From NCBI GenBank assembly GCA_937991645.1, contig CALKPL010000048.1:1-43581 (forward strand): 43,581 nucleotides of DNA, read 5' to 3'. The DNA comes from UMGS1783 sp900555065. Its GTDB lineage: Bacteria; Bacillota; Clostridia; Oscillospirales; UMGS1783. Below are positions 25,835-34,512 of this stretch, one piece after another. Position numbers and translations under genes: made by a program. The notes beneath the pieces were generated by a model. That model ran no database searches, was not told where the DNA came from, and was given only the letters and a program-made list of their open reading frames with translations. The first letter of the stretch is position 1. Every line of letters begins with the position of its first letter.

Positions 25835-27130
25835 TTGGACAAATTTGTGATCAAAGGCGGTAAACCTCTAAAGGGCGAAGTGACGATCAGCGGCGCAAAG
25901 AACGCGGCGCTGGCCATCATTCCTGCCTGTATTCTGGTTGAGGGCCCCTGCTGCATTGAAAATATTCCCAGAATCGACGATGTGTATCTGATCCTGGAGA
26001 TCCTGGAGAAAATGGGCGCGAGCGTCAAACATATCAGCGAGACGACCGTCTGCATTGACTGCACCACCATGACGGCGACGACGACGCCAAGCCATCTCGC
26101 CCGCAAAATGCGCGCTTCCTATTACACGCTCGGCGCGCTTCTCGGCAGGTTTTCCCGCGCGCAGGTCGATCTTCCCGGCGGCTGCAACTTTGGCAGCGTA
26201 CGCCCGATCGACCAGCACATCAAGGGCCTGGAAGCGCTGGGCGCGTCCATCCGCGTAGAATACGGCATGATCTATGCCAGCGCGCAGAAAATGCACGGCG
26301 CTGAAATCTATCTCGACATTGAATCCGTCGGCGCGACGATCAATATCATGCTCGCCGCTGCCAAGGCGGAGGGTATGACCATTATAGAAAACGCGGCCAA
26401 GGAACCACATATCGTAGACCTGGCCAACTTTCTCAACTCCATGGGCGCGAATATCATGGGCGCCGGCACCGACGTTATCAAGATCCGCGGCGTTAAGACG
26501 CTGCGCGGCGGCGGCACCTACTCCATTATCCCGGACCAGATCGAGGCCGGCACATACATGATCGCGGCTGCGATCACCGGCGGAGAAGTGCTGGTGAAGA
26601 ACGTCATTCCCAAGCATCTGGACTCCACATCCGCAAAACTCATCGAGGCGGGCGTATCCGTCACGGAATACGACGATTCCGTATTGATCAGTCGCGTGGG
26701 CCCGCTGCAGAAAGCGAATGTAAAAACCTATCCCTATCCCGGCTTCCCGACCGATATGCAGCCGCAGATGTCCACGCTGCTCTGCCTTGCGGAGGGAACG
26801 AGCATCGTTACGGAAACGGTATTTGACAGCCGGTATAAATATTCCGACGAACTCAAGCGTATGGGCGCGGACATCAGCATCGACGGAAAAGTGGCCGTCA
26901 TCACGGGCGTACCCCGTCTGACGGGCGCGGTCATCAAAGCGACCGACCTGCGCGCCGGTGCCGCGCTTGTGATCGCGGGCCTGGCCGCTTCGGGTACGAC
27001 GGTGGTGGAAGAAGTCCATTATATTGACCGCGGCTACGAGGATATAGTCGGCAAACTGCAGGCGCTGGGCGCGGACATTGAGCGCGTCTCAACCCCGGTG
27101 GACGAGCGCAGCCTCGTAAACGCCGTGTGA
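25835..27130 (+). CDS. murA: UDP-N-acetylglucosamine 1-carboxyvinyltransferase
   Basis: 431 residues, full-length MurA. It transfers enolpyruvate from PEP to UDP-GlcNAc, the first committed step of peptidoglycan synthesis, and is the fosfomycin target. SGAKNAALAIIPA holds the conserved Lys-Asn pair near residue 22. The active-site cysteine is in LPGGCNFGSVRPIDQH (residue about 117), so the enzyme should be fosfomycin sensitive. GTYMIAAAITGG and YPGFPTDMQPQMSTLL are also conserved. The TTG start at 25835 follows CGGAGGTACGGAAA. Two tandem promoters lie upstream. Firmicutes often have two MurA copies; whether this is the only one cannot be told. Confidence 0.96.
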   Translation: MDKFVIKGGKPLKGEVTISGAKNAALAIIPACILVEGPCCIENIPRIDDVYLILEILEKMGASVKHISETTVCIDCTTMTATTTPSHLARKMRASYYTLGALLGRFSRAQVDLPGGCNFGSVRPIDQHIKGLEALGASIRVEYGMIYASAQKMHGAEIYLDIESVGATINIMLAAAKAEGMTIIENAAKEPHIVDLANFLNSMGANIMGAGTDVIKIRGVKTLRGGGTYSIIPDQIEAGTYMIAAAITGGEVLVKNVIPKHLDSTSAKLIEAGVSVTEYDDSVLISRVGPLQKANVKTYPYPGFPTDMQPQMSTLLCLAEGTSIVTETVFDSRYKYSDELKRMGADISIDGKVAVITGVPRLTGAVIKATDLRAGAALVIAGLAASGTTVVEEVHYIDRGYEDIVGKLQALGADIERVSTPVDERSLVNAV

Positions 27131-27143
27131 CATAGGAAAACAT

Positions 27144-27171
27144 TTCCCCGAAGCCGTACGGCTTCGGGGAA
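27144..27171. other. Perfect 28-nt palindrome between murA and the MBL gene
   Basis: TTCCCCGAAGCC (27144-27155), GTAC, GGCTTCGGGGAA (27160-27171). There is no T-run, so it is not a standard terminator. It ends 17 nt before the next start codon, close to its ribosome binding site. Confidence 0.75.
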
Positions 27172-27188
27172 TCTGGTTGGAGAGAGCC

Positions 27189-27977
27189 ATGGAACTGATG
27201 ACGATACGCAGCGGCAGCAACGCCAACTGTGTGTACATAAAAAAGGACGGTTACGGCATACTAATCGATGCGGGCGTCGGCCCGCGCATACTGGCGGGCG
27301 CACTGCGCTGCGCCGGTTCGGATATATCGCGCATCGCCGCGATTTTTATCACACATGAACACATCGACCATATCCGCGGTCTGGAGACGATCACGAACCG
27401 TTATCATATCCCCGTGTTTGCCAACGAGGCCACGTTGTACGCGATCGAGGCGCGTTTTCCCGGTATCGACAGTTCAGTCTTTTACGCACTGCCGACGGGT
27501 GCAAACGCCGTTTGCCCCGATCTGCAGGTTACCTCGTTCAAAACGCCGCACGATGCGGTCGAAAGCGTGGGCTATTCTGTGACCGACGGCCGCCGCACCG
27601 TTTCGGTGGCGACTGACCTAGGCGTGATGACCCAGACCGTTTTGAACCAAATTCTGACGAGCGACGCCGTCGTGCTTGAGTCGAACTACGATACGGACAT
27701 GCTCGTGCACGGCGCGTACCATCCCTCTTTGAAAAAGCGCATACTTTCGGAAAACGGGCATCTGTCCAACGACGAATGCGCAGACGCCGCCGTCCGGCTC
27801 CTCGAGAGCGGGACAAAGACGCTGGTGCTGGCGCATCTGTCGGAGAACAACAATATGCCCGATATAGCGTATAAGACGACGCGGCGCATGCTGGAGCAGT
27901 CCGGCGCGAAAATCGGGACGGATATAGCGCTCGTATGCGCGTCGCGCACCGAGGCGTCCGAACGCATCGCAGTATAA
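27189..27977 (+). CDS. MBL-fold hydrolase, WalJ/YycJ-like
   Basis: 262 residues. The N-terminus RSGSNANCVYIKKDGYGILIDAG is typical of YycJ/WalJ. The di-metal motif HEHIDH sits in FITHEHIDHIRGLE, a further histidine in FKTPHDAVESVGY, an Asp in VATDLGVM, and the late VLAHLSENNN segment is conserved. WalJ homologues are exonuclease-like metallo-beta-lactamase proteins linked to DNA mismatch repair and cell-wall signalling. The walK/walR genes that often precede it are absent; murA precedes it instead. ATG 27189 lies right after GGAGAGAG; ATG 27198 is an alternative. Confidence 0.88.
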   Translation: MELMTIRSGSNANCVYIKKDGYGILIDAGVGPRILAGALRCAGSDISRIAAIFITHEHIDHIRGLETITNRYHIPVFANEATLYAIEARFPGIDSSVFYALPTGANAVCPDLQVTSFKTPHDAVESVGYSVTDGRRTVSVATDLGVMTQTVLNQILTSDAVVLESNYDTDMLVHGAYHPSLKKRILSENGHLSNDECADAAVRLLESGTKTLVLAHLSENNNMPDIAYKTTRRMLEQSGAKIGTDIALVCASRTEASERIAV

Positions 27978-27988
27978 AAGGAGAATCT

Positions 27989-29665
27989 ATGGACTACAGG
28001 GAAAAATATGAGGCCTGGCGCAGCGCGCCGCATGTGCCGGAACAGGTGAAATTTGAGCTGGACGAACTGGCGGACGACGACCGGGAACTCCGCCTGCGCT
28101 TTGCGCAGGATCTGCAGTTCGGCACCGCCGGCCTGCGCGGCCTGCTCGGCGCGGGTACGAACCGGATGAATCTGTGCACCGTCGGCTGGATCACGTCGGG
28201 TATCGCAAAATACATGCTGCACAACAAGCTGGACGGTCGCGGCGTCGTGATCGGGCGGGACAGCCGCCTCTACAGCCGCGACTTTGCCGAATACGCGGCC
28301 CGGATCTTCGCTGCGAACGGCGTGCGCGTCTATCTGTTCGACGATATCCGCCCCACGGCCGAAGTCTCCTTCGCCGTGCGGACGCTCGGCGCGGCCTTTG
28401 GCGTAAACGTCACGGCCAGCCATAACCCGAAGGAGTACAACGGGTATAAGGTCTACGGCGCGGACGGGGTCCAGATTACGGAGGCCATGGCCGCGGATAT
28501 CACGCGCTTTTCGGGCGACGACATGCTCGCGCCCGTGCGCCTGTGCGATTTTTCCGCCGCGGTGGACGTTGGCCTGATCGAACTGGTCGGCGCGCAGATA
28601 GACGAATCCTACCTGCGCGCGGTCGAAGCGTGCGCCGTCATGCCTGCGCCTCGCAGGAAAGACGCTTGTAAAATCGTATACACTCCGCTCTACGGCAGCG
28701 GCTATAAACTTGTGCCGGAGATCCTGCGCCGCCGCGGCGCGGCGGTTGTTACCTGCGCGCCGCACATGCGTCCAAACGGCAACTTTCCCGGCGCAAACCC
28801 GCCCAACCCCGAAGAACTGAGCGCCTTCGGCCCCGCGCTCGCCCTTGCAAAATCCGAAGGCGCGGACGTAGTGCTCGGCACCGACCCGGACGCCGACCGC
28901 CTCGGCGTGGTTATCCGGCAGGGCGATACGTTTACATCTCTGACTGGTAACCAGATCGGCGCGCTGCTGCTCGAACACATCCTGCGCAAAAAGTCGGAGT
29001 CGGGCCGGCTTCCCGCAAAGGGTTTTGTCGTGAAAAGCGTCGTGAGCACAGGGATTGCGCAGCCAATCTGCGACAAATACGGCGTGCGTCTCGAACAGGT
29101 GCTTGTCGGCTTCAAGTATACCGGCGAGAAAATCGGGCTTCTGGAGGACGGAGGGGACGAAACCTTTCTGTTCGGTTTTGAGGAAAGTTCGGGTTTCCTG
29201 GGCGGCAGTTATACGCGCGATAAGGACGCGGTATACGGCGCGATGCAGTTTGCCGAGGTCGCGCTTGACTGTAAAAACCAGGGCATATCCGTTCTGGACC
29301 GGCTGGACGCGCTGTACGCTGAATTCGGTTACTATACGGAAAAGACCATAGGCCTCTCGCTCGACCCGCAGACCGGCGCGCAATCGCTGAAACATGCGCT
29401 GGACGGCCTGCGCGCGGCGCCGCCGTCTGAAATCGGCGGTTTAACGCTCGAGTCCGTGACCGACTATATGACGGGCGTGGACGGCCTGCCCAAGTCCAAC
29501 GTTCTTTCATTCCAGCTTTCCGGCGGCACACGGCTGATTCTGCGTCCCTCCGGGACCGAACCGAAGGTGAAGATCTACATTCTCTATAAGGCCCGGACAA
29601 AGGCGGACGCCGCAGACCGGATCGAGACGCTGGCCGCGGCGGCAAAGGGGTTGATCGGCCTATGA
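27989..29665 (+). CDS. Phospho-sugar mutase (phosphoglucomutase/phosphomannomutase)
   Basis: 558 residues, matching the PgcA-type alpha-D-phosphohexomutases of Firmicutes. The catalytic phosphoserine is Ser144 in VTASHNPKEYNGYKVYG. The metal loop is GTDPDADRLG, the sugar-binding loop FGFEESSGFLGG, and the phosphate-binding loop LRPSGTEPKVKIY. It interconverts glucose-1-P and glucose-6-P and possibly mannose phosphates, feeding cell-wall and capsule precursors. ATG 27989 follows AAAAGGAGAATCT; the frame is open further upstream but that part overlaps the previous gene. It overlaps the DUF2752 gene by 4 nt. Confidence 0.95.
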   Translation: MDYREKYEAWRSAPHVPEQVKFELDELADDDRELRLRFAQDLQFGTAGLRGLLGAGTNRMNLCTVGWITSGIAKYMLHNKLDGRGVVIGRDSRLYSRDFAEYAARIFAANGVRVYLFDDIRPTAEVSFAVRTLGAAFGVNVTASHNPKEYNGYKVYGADGVQITEAMAADITRFSGDDMLAPVRLCDFSAAVDVGLIELVGAQIDESYLRAVEACAVMPAPRRKDACKIVYTPLYGSGYKLVPEILRRRGAAVVTCAPHMRPNGNFPGANPPNPEELSAFGPALALAKSEGADVVLGTDPDADRLGVVIRQGDTFTSLTGNQIGALLLEHILRKKSESGRLPAKGFVVKSVVSTGIAQPICDKYGVRLEQVLVGFKYTGEKIGLLEDGGDETFLFGFEESSGFLGGSYTRDKDAVYGAMQFAEVALDCKNQGISVLDRLDALYAEFGYYTEKTIGLSLDPQTGAQSLKHALDGLRAAPPSEIGGLTLESVTDYMTGVDGLPKSNVLSFQLSGGTRLILRPSGTEPKVKIYILYKARTKADAADRIETLAAAAKGLIGL

Positions 29666-30042
29666 GCCGCCGCGCTGTGGACTGGATCGCCGCTGTGCGC
29701 ATCCTGCTGTTTGCCGGACTGCTGATATTGGGTATCTTTCTGCCCCTTCCCGCGCTGGAAGGGGTTCCTTTGTGTTTCTATTATGCGAGGTTCGGCCGGC
29801 TCTGTCCCGGCTGCGGCATGACGCGCGCTTTTTTCCATATCATGCAGGGGGACGTGCCCGGCGCGTTTGCGCTCAACCCGGTGTTTACAACCCTGTATTT
29901 CCCGATTATGCTCATTCTTTTCTGCAACGACCTCTACTGCTTTTCGCGCCGCGTATTCGGAAAGCGTGAAAGCGAATCCTTTCTGGACGGAATCTTCACG
30001 GGCCGTCTGTATGAAAACATTGTAAGGGGGCGGGCGCGCTGA
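29662..30042 (+). CDS. DUF2752 membrane protein
   Basis: 126 residues. Two hydrophobic segments (about 12-30 and 75-97) flank the family motif RLCPGCGMTRAFFHIMQGD, in which a CPxCGxTR loop is invariant. The function of DUF2752 proteins is not established. It overlaps the mutase stop (ATGA), and its own stop overlaps the next small gene (TGATG), so the three genes are translationally coupled. Confidence 0.88.
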   Translation: MSRRAVDWIAAVRILLFAGLLILGIFLPLPALEGVPLCFYYARFGRLCPGCGMTRAFFHIMQGDVPGAFALNPVFTTLYFPIMLILFCNDLYCFSRRVFGKRESESFLDGIFTGRLYENIVRGRAR

Positions 30043-30200
30043 TGTATGCGTTTCTCGTGCCCGTTGCCTTCGGCTGGGCGCTTTTTCTCTACTGTGTGCT
30101 GGGCTATTACCGTCCGCGCCGGTATAATATGTGGGTTGTAATTACCCTATTGTTCCTGTTTACAGTCACTTTTGGGATCTGGGGCTTCTATTTTCGCTGA
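30042..30200 (+). CDS. Small membrane protein, 52 residues
   Basis: ATG 30042 shares a base with the DUF2752 stop codon and is preceded by AAGGGGGC. The product has two hydrophobic segments (about 3-22 and 29-50) joined by a short basic turn, YYRPRRYN, so it is likely a two-pass hairpin. No family is recognised. Tight coupling to the DUF2752 gene suggests that they work together in the membrane (inference). Confidence 0.75.
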   Translation: MYAFLVPVAFGWALFLYCVLGYYRPRRYNMWVVITLLFLFTVTFGIWGFYFR

Positions 30201-30241
30201 AAAATGGCCGTTTCTCGCTTTTCTTTTGGGATGGAATCTGC

Positions 30242-30247
30242 TAGAAT
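30242..30247 (+). promoter_or_regulatory. Extended -10 promoter of comEC
   Basis: TGC-TAGAAT, with the -10 at 30242-30247 and TTTTCT at 30219-30224 as a poor -35, spacer 17 nt. TAGAAT with an extended TG also occurs before the ferredoxin gene. Confidence 0.6.
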
Positions 30248-30305
30248 ATGTGTATGACAAAAATTGACACAAAACGACAGATTTCGAGGCGAGGGGAGTG
30301 GTATA

Positions 30306-32591
30306 GTGAAACGGTACGGATGGGTGTTCGCCGCAGTCTGTTTTCCTATCCTGTTTGGAATGAATTATGTGCCTGTGAACGCGCTGCCCATCCTGTGCGC
30401 GGCGGCTTTTGCCGTCGCGCTCGCGCTGTTCTTTCTGCGCAAGAGAATCCGAATCGTTCCCGCGGCGCTCTGCGGCGCGGCCGCTTTCGTCGCCGTACTT
30501 TGCTATACCGTCGCAAGCTATGTTTATCAGGTCCCCGCGCAGGCGCTTGACGGGAAGACCGTGGAGGCCCGCGTGCAGGTTGTCGAAGAACCGGAAGACG
30601 CGCGCCATGTCGTGCGCGTGGTGCGCGCGGAGCTGGACGGGGAACTGGTGCGGGTTCCCGGAAAACTCGTCTGTTACATATACGATGAACCGCTGCAGGC
30701 CTTTGATACGTTCGACGCGACCCTGGCCCTGCGCCTGCCCGGTACGGGAAGCCAAATCCGCCGGGAACGGGCCGACGGCGTGTTTTTGTATGCGGACGTT
30801 GAAACACGCGGCGAGGCGAACCGGCCTGATCGGCTGCCGGTACAGAGCGCAGTTCTCGCCGTGCGCTCTCATATGCGCACGGCCATAACCGAAACGGTCG
30901 GCGGTGAGGAGGGCGCGTTTGCCGCGGCGCTGCTGACCGGCGATACGTCCGGCCTCGGGGAGACGGTTGTGGACGGCGCGCGTGCGACGGGCCTTTCGCA
31001 TATCCTCGCGGTATCGGGCCTGCACCTTTCCATTCTGAACGGCTTTCTGCTCGTGCTCTTTGGAAAGCTTCGCATGAACAAGTGGGCGGCAAACATTGTC
31101 TGTATCCTCTTTACCCTCGGCTTTATGGCTGTGGCGGCCTTTACGCCGTCTGTGCTGCGCGCGGGGATCATGTCGATTATCCTGTTTATCGGCCGTCTTG
31201 CCGGCCGTGAGCCGGACACGCTCAACTCGCTCGGGATCGCCGTGACGCTGATCTGCGTCGTCAATCCTTTCGCCGCCGTGTCGGTCAGCCTGATCCTGTC
31301 CGCTCTCGCCACACTCGGCATCGTCGTGTTCTCTCCGGCGCTTATGGATTTTATCAACGCCCGGTTTAAAATCCCCGCATATCTCCGCTGGGCCGTGGAC
31401 ACGGCGGTCGTCACCGTCAGCGCAGTCCTGTTCACACTGCCCGCGTCCGTCGTATACTTCTCCGAAGTGTCCGTGCTGTCCGTTCCGGCAAATCTTCTGG
31501 TAAGCATCCCTTCATCGATCATTCTCGTGTGCGGCCTGCTTTTGTCGGTGTGCGCGTTCGTGCCGGGCCTGAACCTGGTCGTCGCCTTTCCAGTAAAGGT
31601 CCTCGGCGCCTTTGTCCTGGGCGTCATTGAGTGGCTCGCATCCCTGCCGCTTACAACCGTGTATCTGAAACGCGGTCCGACGCTCGTCTGGCTCGGGTTC
31701 ACAGGCGTCCTGCTCGCAGGCTATTTTATCTTCCGCCGCCGTGCAAAACCAAGCAAGCGCTATCTGGCCGCGCTGTGCGCGTCGGTGCTGCTCGTCAGCG
31801 TTATGGCCGGCATGTTCAGCGGCCGGGAGCGGCTGCGGCTTACGTTTCTGGACGTGGGCCAGGCCGACTGCAGCGTGGCGAGGCTGGACGGCGGCACGGT
31901 CGTAATCGATTGCGGTCTGGACTCTTCCAACACCGTGCGCACGCTCGTTTCAAGCTTGAAAGAGCAGGGCGTCTATTCCATCGACACGCTTGTCGTGTCC
32001 CACTATCACGATGATCACGCCGGCGGCGTGGCGTCGCTGCTGCGCAGTATGCCGGTCGGCGAGCTGTTCATCCCGGAGGCGACGGACCAGGTGACGGTAA
32101 AGCGTGAGATTCTCAACGCGGCCCGCGATCGCGGCGTAACGGTGTACGAGGTCGGGGGCGAGATGGAGATCTCGGTGGGCGCGCTGCGGCTGGAATTGTA
32201 CGCGTCGCATATGTCGCTTGCCGATGTGGATGAGAACGAACGCTGCCTGGTCGTCAATCTGAGCTACGGCGATTTCAACTGCCTGTTCATGGGCGACGCA
32301 GGCTTTCAGACCGAAGACTATCTCGTCTGGAAATACGGCGGCCTGCTGGAGGCGGAGGTGCTCAAAGCCGGGCATCACGGTTCCAATACCTCGTCGGGCT
32401 ACGCGTTTTTGAACCGGGTTCGCCCGCAGCTGATCGTCGTTCCGATGCGTGCCGGCGCGCGACTGCCGGGTACGGAAGGCCTTGCCCGCCTGCAGAGTAC
32501 GGGCGCGCCTGTGTACCAGACCGGGATCTACGGCCCGGTCAAAATCACCGTCCTGCCGGACGGCGGGTTCTATGTGGAGGAAGAACATTGA
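30306..32591 (+). CDS. comEC: DNA internalization competence protein ComEC/Rec2
   Basis: 761 residues. An N-terminal DUF4131/OB-like region (to about 160) follows two membrane segments. Next is the ComEC membrane domain (about 190-460) with DTSGLGETVVDGARATGLSHILAVSGLHL, and then a C-terminal MBL-fold domain (about 510-750) with FLDVGQADC, VVSHYHDDHAGG and LKAGHHGSNTS. It forms the channel that takes single-stranded DNA across the membrane in natural transformation. The GTG at 30306 follows AGGGGAG. comEA is not adjacent. The comEC-holA order is common in Firmicutes; the stop overlaps holA by 4 nt. Confidence 0.95.
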   Translation: MKRYGWVFAAVCFPILFGMNYVPVNALPILCAAAFAVALALFFLRKRIRIVPAALCGAAAFVAVLCYTVASYVYQVPAQALDGKTVEARVQVVEEPEDARHVVRVVRAELDGELVRVPGKLVCYIYDEPLQAFDTFDATLALRLPGTGSQIRRERADGVFLYADVETRGEANRPDRLPVQSAVLAVRSHMRTAITETVGGEEGAFAAALLTGDTSGLGETVVDGARATGLSHILAVSGLHLSILNGFLLVLFGKLRMNKWAANIVCILFTLGFMAVAAFTPSVLRAGIMSIILFIGRLAGREPDTLNSLGIAVTLICVVNPFAAVSVSLILSALATLGIVVFSPALMDFINARFKIPAYLRWAVDTAVVTVSAVLFTLPASVVYFSEVSVLSVPANLLVSIPSSIILVCGLLLSVCAFVPGLNLVVAFPVKVLGAFVLGVIEWLASLPLTTVYLKRGPTLVWLGFTGVLLAGYFIFRRRAKPSKRYLAALCASVLLVSVMAGMFSGRERLRLTFLDVGQADCSVARLDGGTVVIDCGLDSSNTVRTLVSSLKEQGVYSIDTLVVSHYHDDHAGGVASLLRSMPVGELFIPEATDQVTVKREILNAARDRGVTVYEVGGEMEISVGALRLELYASHMSLADVDENERCLVVNLSYGDFNCLFMGDAGFQTEDYLVWKYGGLLEAEVLKAGHHGSNTSSGYAFLNRVRPQLIVVPMRAGARLPGTEGLARLQSTGAPVYQTGIYGPVKITVLPDGGFYVEEEH

Positions 32592-33613
32592 GTTTGGAAA
32601 AGCTGAAACAGCAGATACAGGAGGGCGCGCTTTCGGGCGTGTACGCCTTTTGCGGCGCAGAGGACTATCTCAAGCGCCACTATATAGACCTGATCCGCCG
32701 AAAACTGGTGCCCGATCCGGAGGATCCGCTCAACTTTGTCCGGCTCTATTACCGCGAGGCCACTGCCGCGCAAGTGCTTGATTTTGCGTTCGGCCTGCCG
32801 GTATTTGCAGAAAAGAAGCTGCTTTTGCTGGAGCTGCTGGACACGGACGCGCCCGCCGCCGCGCTCACGGATGCCTTTGAGACCCTGCGCGCGGACTTCC
32901 CGGACTCCTGCGTGATTATCCTCAACGAACAGCAGACGGATTTGCCCTCGAAAAAGAGCGCGCTGCAGGAGCTGGTACGCGCGGCGAAGGGGCATGTGCT
33001 CACCGTGAAGTTCGACGAGCGTCCGCAGGACGAGCTGACCCGCTGGGTGGGCCGCCATGCGCAGGCCGCAGGCAAGGCCATGGACCGCCAGGTCATCCAG
33101 CACCTGCTCTCGGTCGCGGACCACGGCATGCGCGGCCTGCGCAACGAACTTGCCAAAATCTTTGCGCACAGCGGCGATACGGTCACTGTGGCCGACGTGG
33201 ACGCCGTCACGGTCCGCACGGTTGAATCGCGCATCTATGACCTGGCCGACGCGCTGCTCAAAGACGACGCGGGCGGGGCGGTGGACGTGCTGCGCGAGCT
33301 TTTGGAGCGGTACCCCGACACCATGGTGTTCGATACTGTATACGGCACCTTCGCGCGCCTGTACCGCGTCAGCGCCGCTGCGGCCGCGGGCCTTGCGCCG
33401 GACGATATCGCGTCCGCGCTCGGCATGAAGCCGTACGCAGTGAAAAAAAATCTCACCCTTTCCCGGCGCGTACCGCCCGCCGCGCTGCGCCGCGCGCTGG
33501 AACTGTGCCGGCATACGGACGAGCTTGTCAAACGCGTCTCGCGGGACAAGCCGCTGACGGCCGAAGTATTCGTACTGCAGCTCACGGGTCTGCTGCGCGG
33601 GATGCGCGCCTAG
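32588..33613 (+). CDS. holA: DNA polymerase III subunit delta
   Basis: 341 residues, the clamp-loader wrench that opens the beta clamp. The N-terminus LKQQIQEGALSGVYAFCGAEDYLKRHYIDLIRRKL is typical, and the C-terminal collar domain contains YAVKKNLTLSRR and RALELCRHTDELVK. A TTG at 32588, overlapping the comEC stop and preceded by GGAGGAAGAACA, is the likely start. Together with holB at 22.2-23.1 kb the window encodes both delta and delta' of the clamp loader. Confidence 0.95.
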   Translation: MSLEKLKQQIQEGALSGVYAFCGAEDYLKRHYIDLIRRKLVPDPEDPLNFVRLYYREATAAQVLDFAFGLPVFAEKKLLLLELLDTDAPAAALTDAFETLRADFPDSCVIILNEQQTDLPSKKSALQELVRAAKGHVLTVKFDERPQDELTRWVGRHAQAAGKAMDRQVIQHLLSVADHGMRGLRNELAKIFAHSGDTVTVADVDAVTVRTVESRIYDLADALLKDDAGGAVDVLRELLERYPDTMVFDTVYGTFARLYRVSAAAAAGLAPDDIASALGMKPYAVKKNLTLSRRVPPAALRRALELCRHTDELVKRVSRDKPLTAEVFVLQLTGLLRGMRA

Positions 33614-33685
33614 CCCGCATTTCCGGCGGTTTATTCGCGCCGGCGCGCAGGTTTACAGGTTTACGCCGCCGAAAACACCCCATCC

Positions 33686-33714
33686 GCATAAGCGGACAGC
33701 CATCCGGCATAGTA
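33686..33714 (+). promoter_or_regulatory. Possible sporulation (sigma-F/G-type) promoter of the cwlD-like gene
   Basis: GCATA (33686-33690), 17 nt, CATAGTA (33708-33714) resembles forespore promoters (GnATR, about 18 nt, CATnnTA) and lies just upstream of a gene that is forespore-expressed in Bacillus. The predicted leader would be only about 12 nt. No sigma-A promoter is seen in the 119-nt gap. Confidence 0.45.
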
Positions 33715-33732
33715 TTTGCTGGTGATGGTTAT

Positions 33733-34482
33733 ATGGTAATTCGCATCAAGACATGGGTCAAAATACTCATTTCGGTTTTGCTACTCGCACTCGTCTACCT
33801 TGTCTTTCACAGGATCACTGCGGAAGTAGTCGCCGTAGTAGCGCCTGCGCCGTCGGCGCGCGTGCCGGTGGTCGTGATCGACGCGGGCCACGGCGGGCAG
33901 GACGGCGGCGCGGTCGGCGCGGACGGAACAGCGGAAAAAGACCTGAACCTGGATATCGCCAGGCGGCTTTCCGAGTTCTTTGAGGTCTCGGGCTACGAGG
34001 TCGTCATGACCCGCACGGAGGACGTATCCCTGGGTGCGGAGGGGTTTGACAAGGTCAAGGATATGAAGGCCCGCCTGCAGCTGGTGCAGGATAATCCCGA
34101 CTGTCTGTTTATCAGCATCCACCTCAATAAATTTACACAGTCCCGCTACTGGGGCGCGCAGGTGTTTTACTCGTCCAACAATCCGGAAAGCCAGCTGCTG
34201 GCGGAGAGCATTCAGCGTAGTATACAGACCCGCCTGCAGCCGGACAACAGCCGCGCGGTCAAGGTGGGCGACAGCAACAGCTATCTTTTGAAAAATGCGG
34301 AACCGCCGGCCGTCATTGTCGAGTGCGGATTTTTATCCAACGCCGAAGAACTTGCGCTGCTCAAGACGGAGGAGTACCGTGCGAAAGTGGCGTACTGCAT
34401 TTATCTCGGCGCAATGGAGTTTGAAATGGAGCGCCAGAGCCCGGCTGTTCCGCCGCACAGCGCGGCGGCCGCTGCGGACTGA
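33733..34482 (+). CDS. cwlD: N-acetylmuramoyl-L-alanine amidase, CwlD-like
   Basis: 249 residues. An N-terminal signal anchor (about 8-28, VKILISVLLLALVYLVF) is followed by an Amidase_3 domain. Zinc ligands and the catalytic Glu fit VVIDAGHGGQDGGAVG, FISIHLNKF and VIVECGFLSN. The ending GFLSNAEELALLKTEEYRAKVAYCIYLG matches the CwlD subgroup, which starts muramic-delta-lactam formation in the spore cortex. This points to sporulation in the host. ATG 33733 is placed by the signal anchor; the ribosome binding site is weak (GGTGATGG), and the open frame continues upstream into holA. A generic cell-division amidase is the alternative. Confidence 0.82.
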   Translation: MVIRIKTWVKILISVLLLALVYLVFHRITAEVVAVVAPAPSARVPVVVIDAGHGGQDGGAVGADGTAEKDLNLDIARRLSEFFEVSGYEVVMTRTEDVSLGAEGFDKVKDMKARLQLVQDNPDCLFISIHLNKFTQSRYWGAQVFYSSNNPESQLLAESIQRSIQTRLQPDNSRAVKVGDSNSYLLKNAEPPAVIVECGFLSNAEELALLKTEEYRAKVAYCIYLGAMEFEMERQSPAVPPHSAAAAAD

Positions 34483-34512
34483 CGCCGCGCCGGAAGGGAA
34501 AAGGAGAGGAAT

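Noticed and set aside
27686..29395. 569-codon minus-strand frame opposite the mutase gene
   Set aside because: Shadow frame; the + strand has catalytic motifs of phosphohexomutase throughout.
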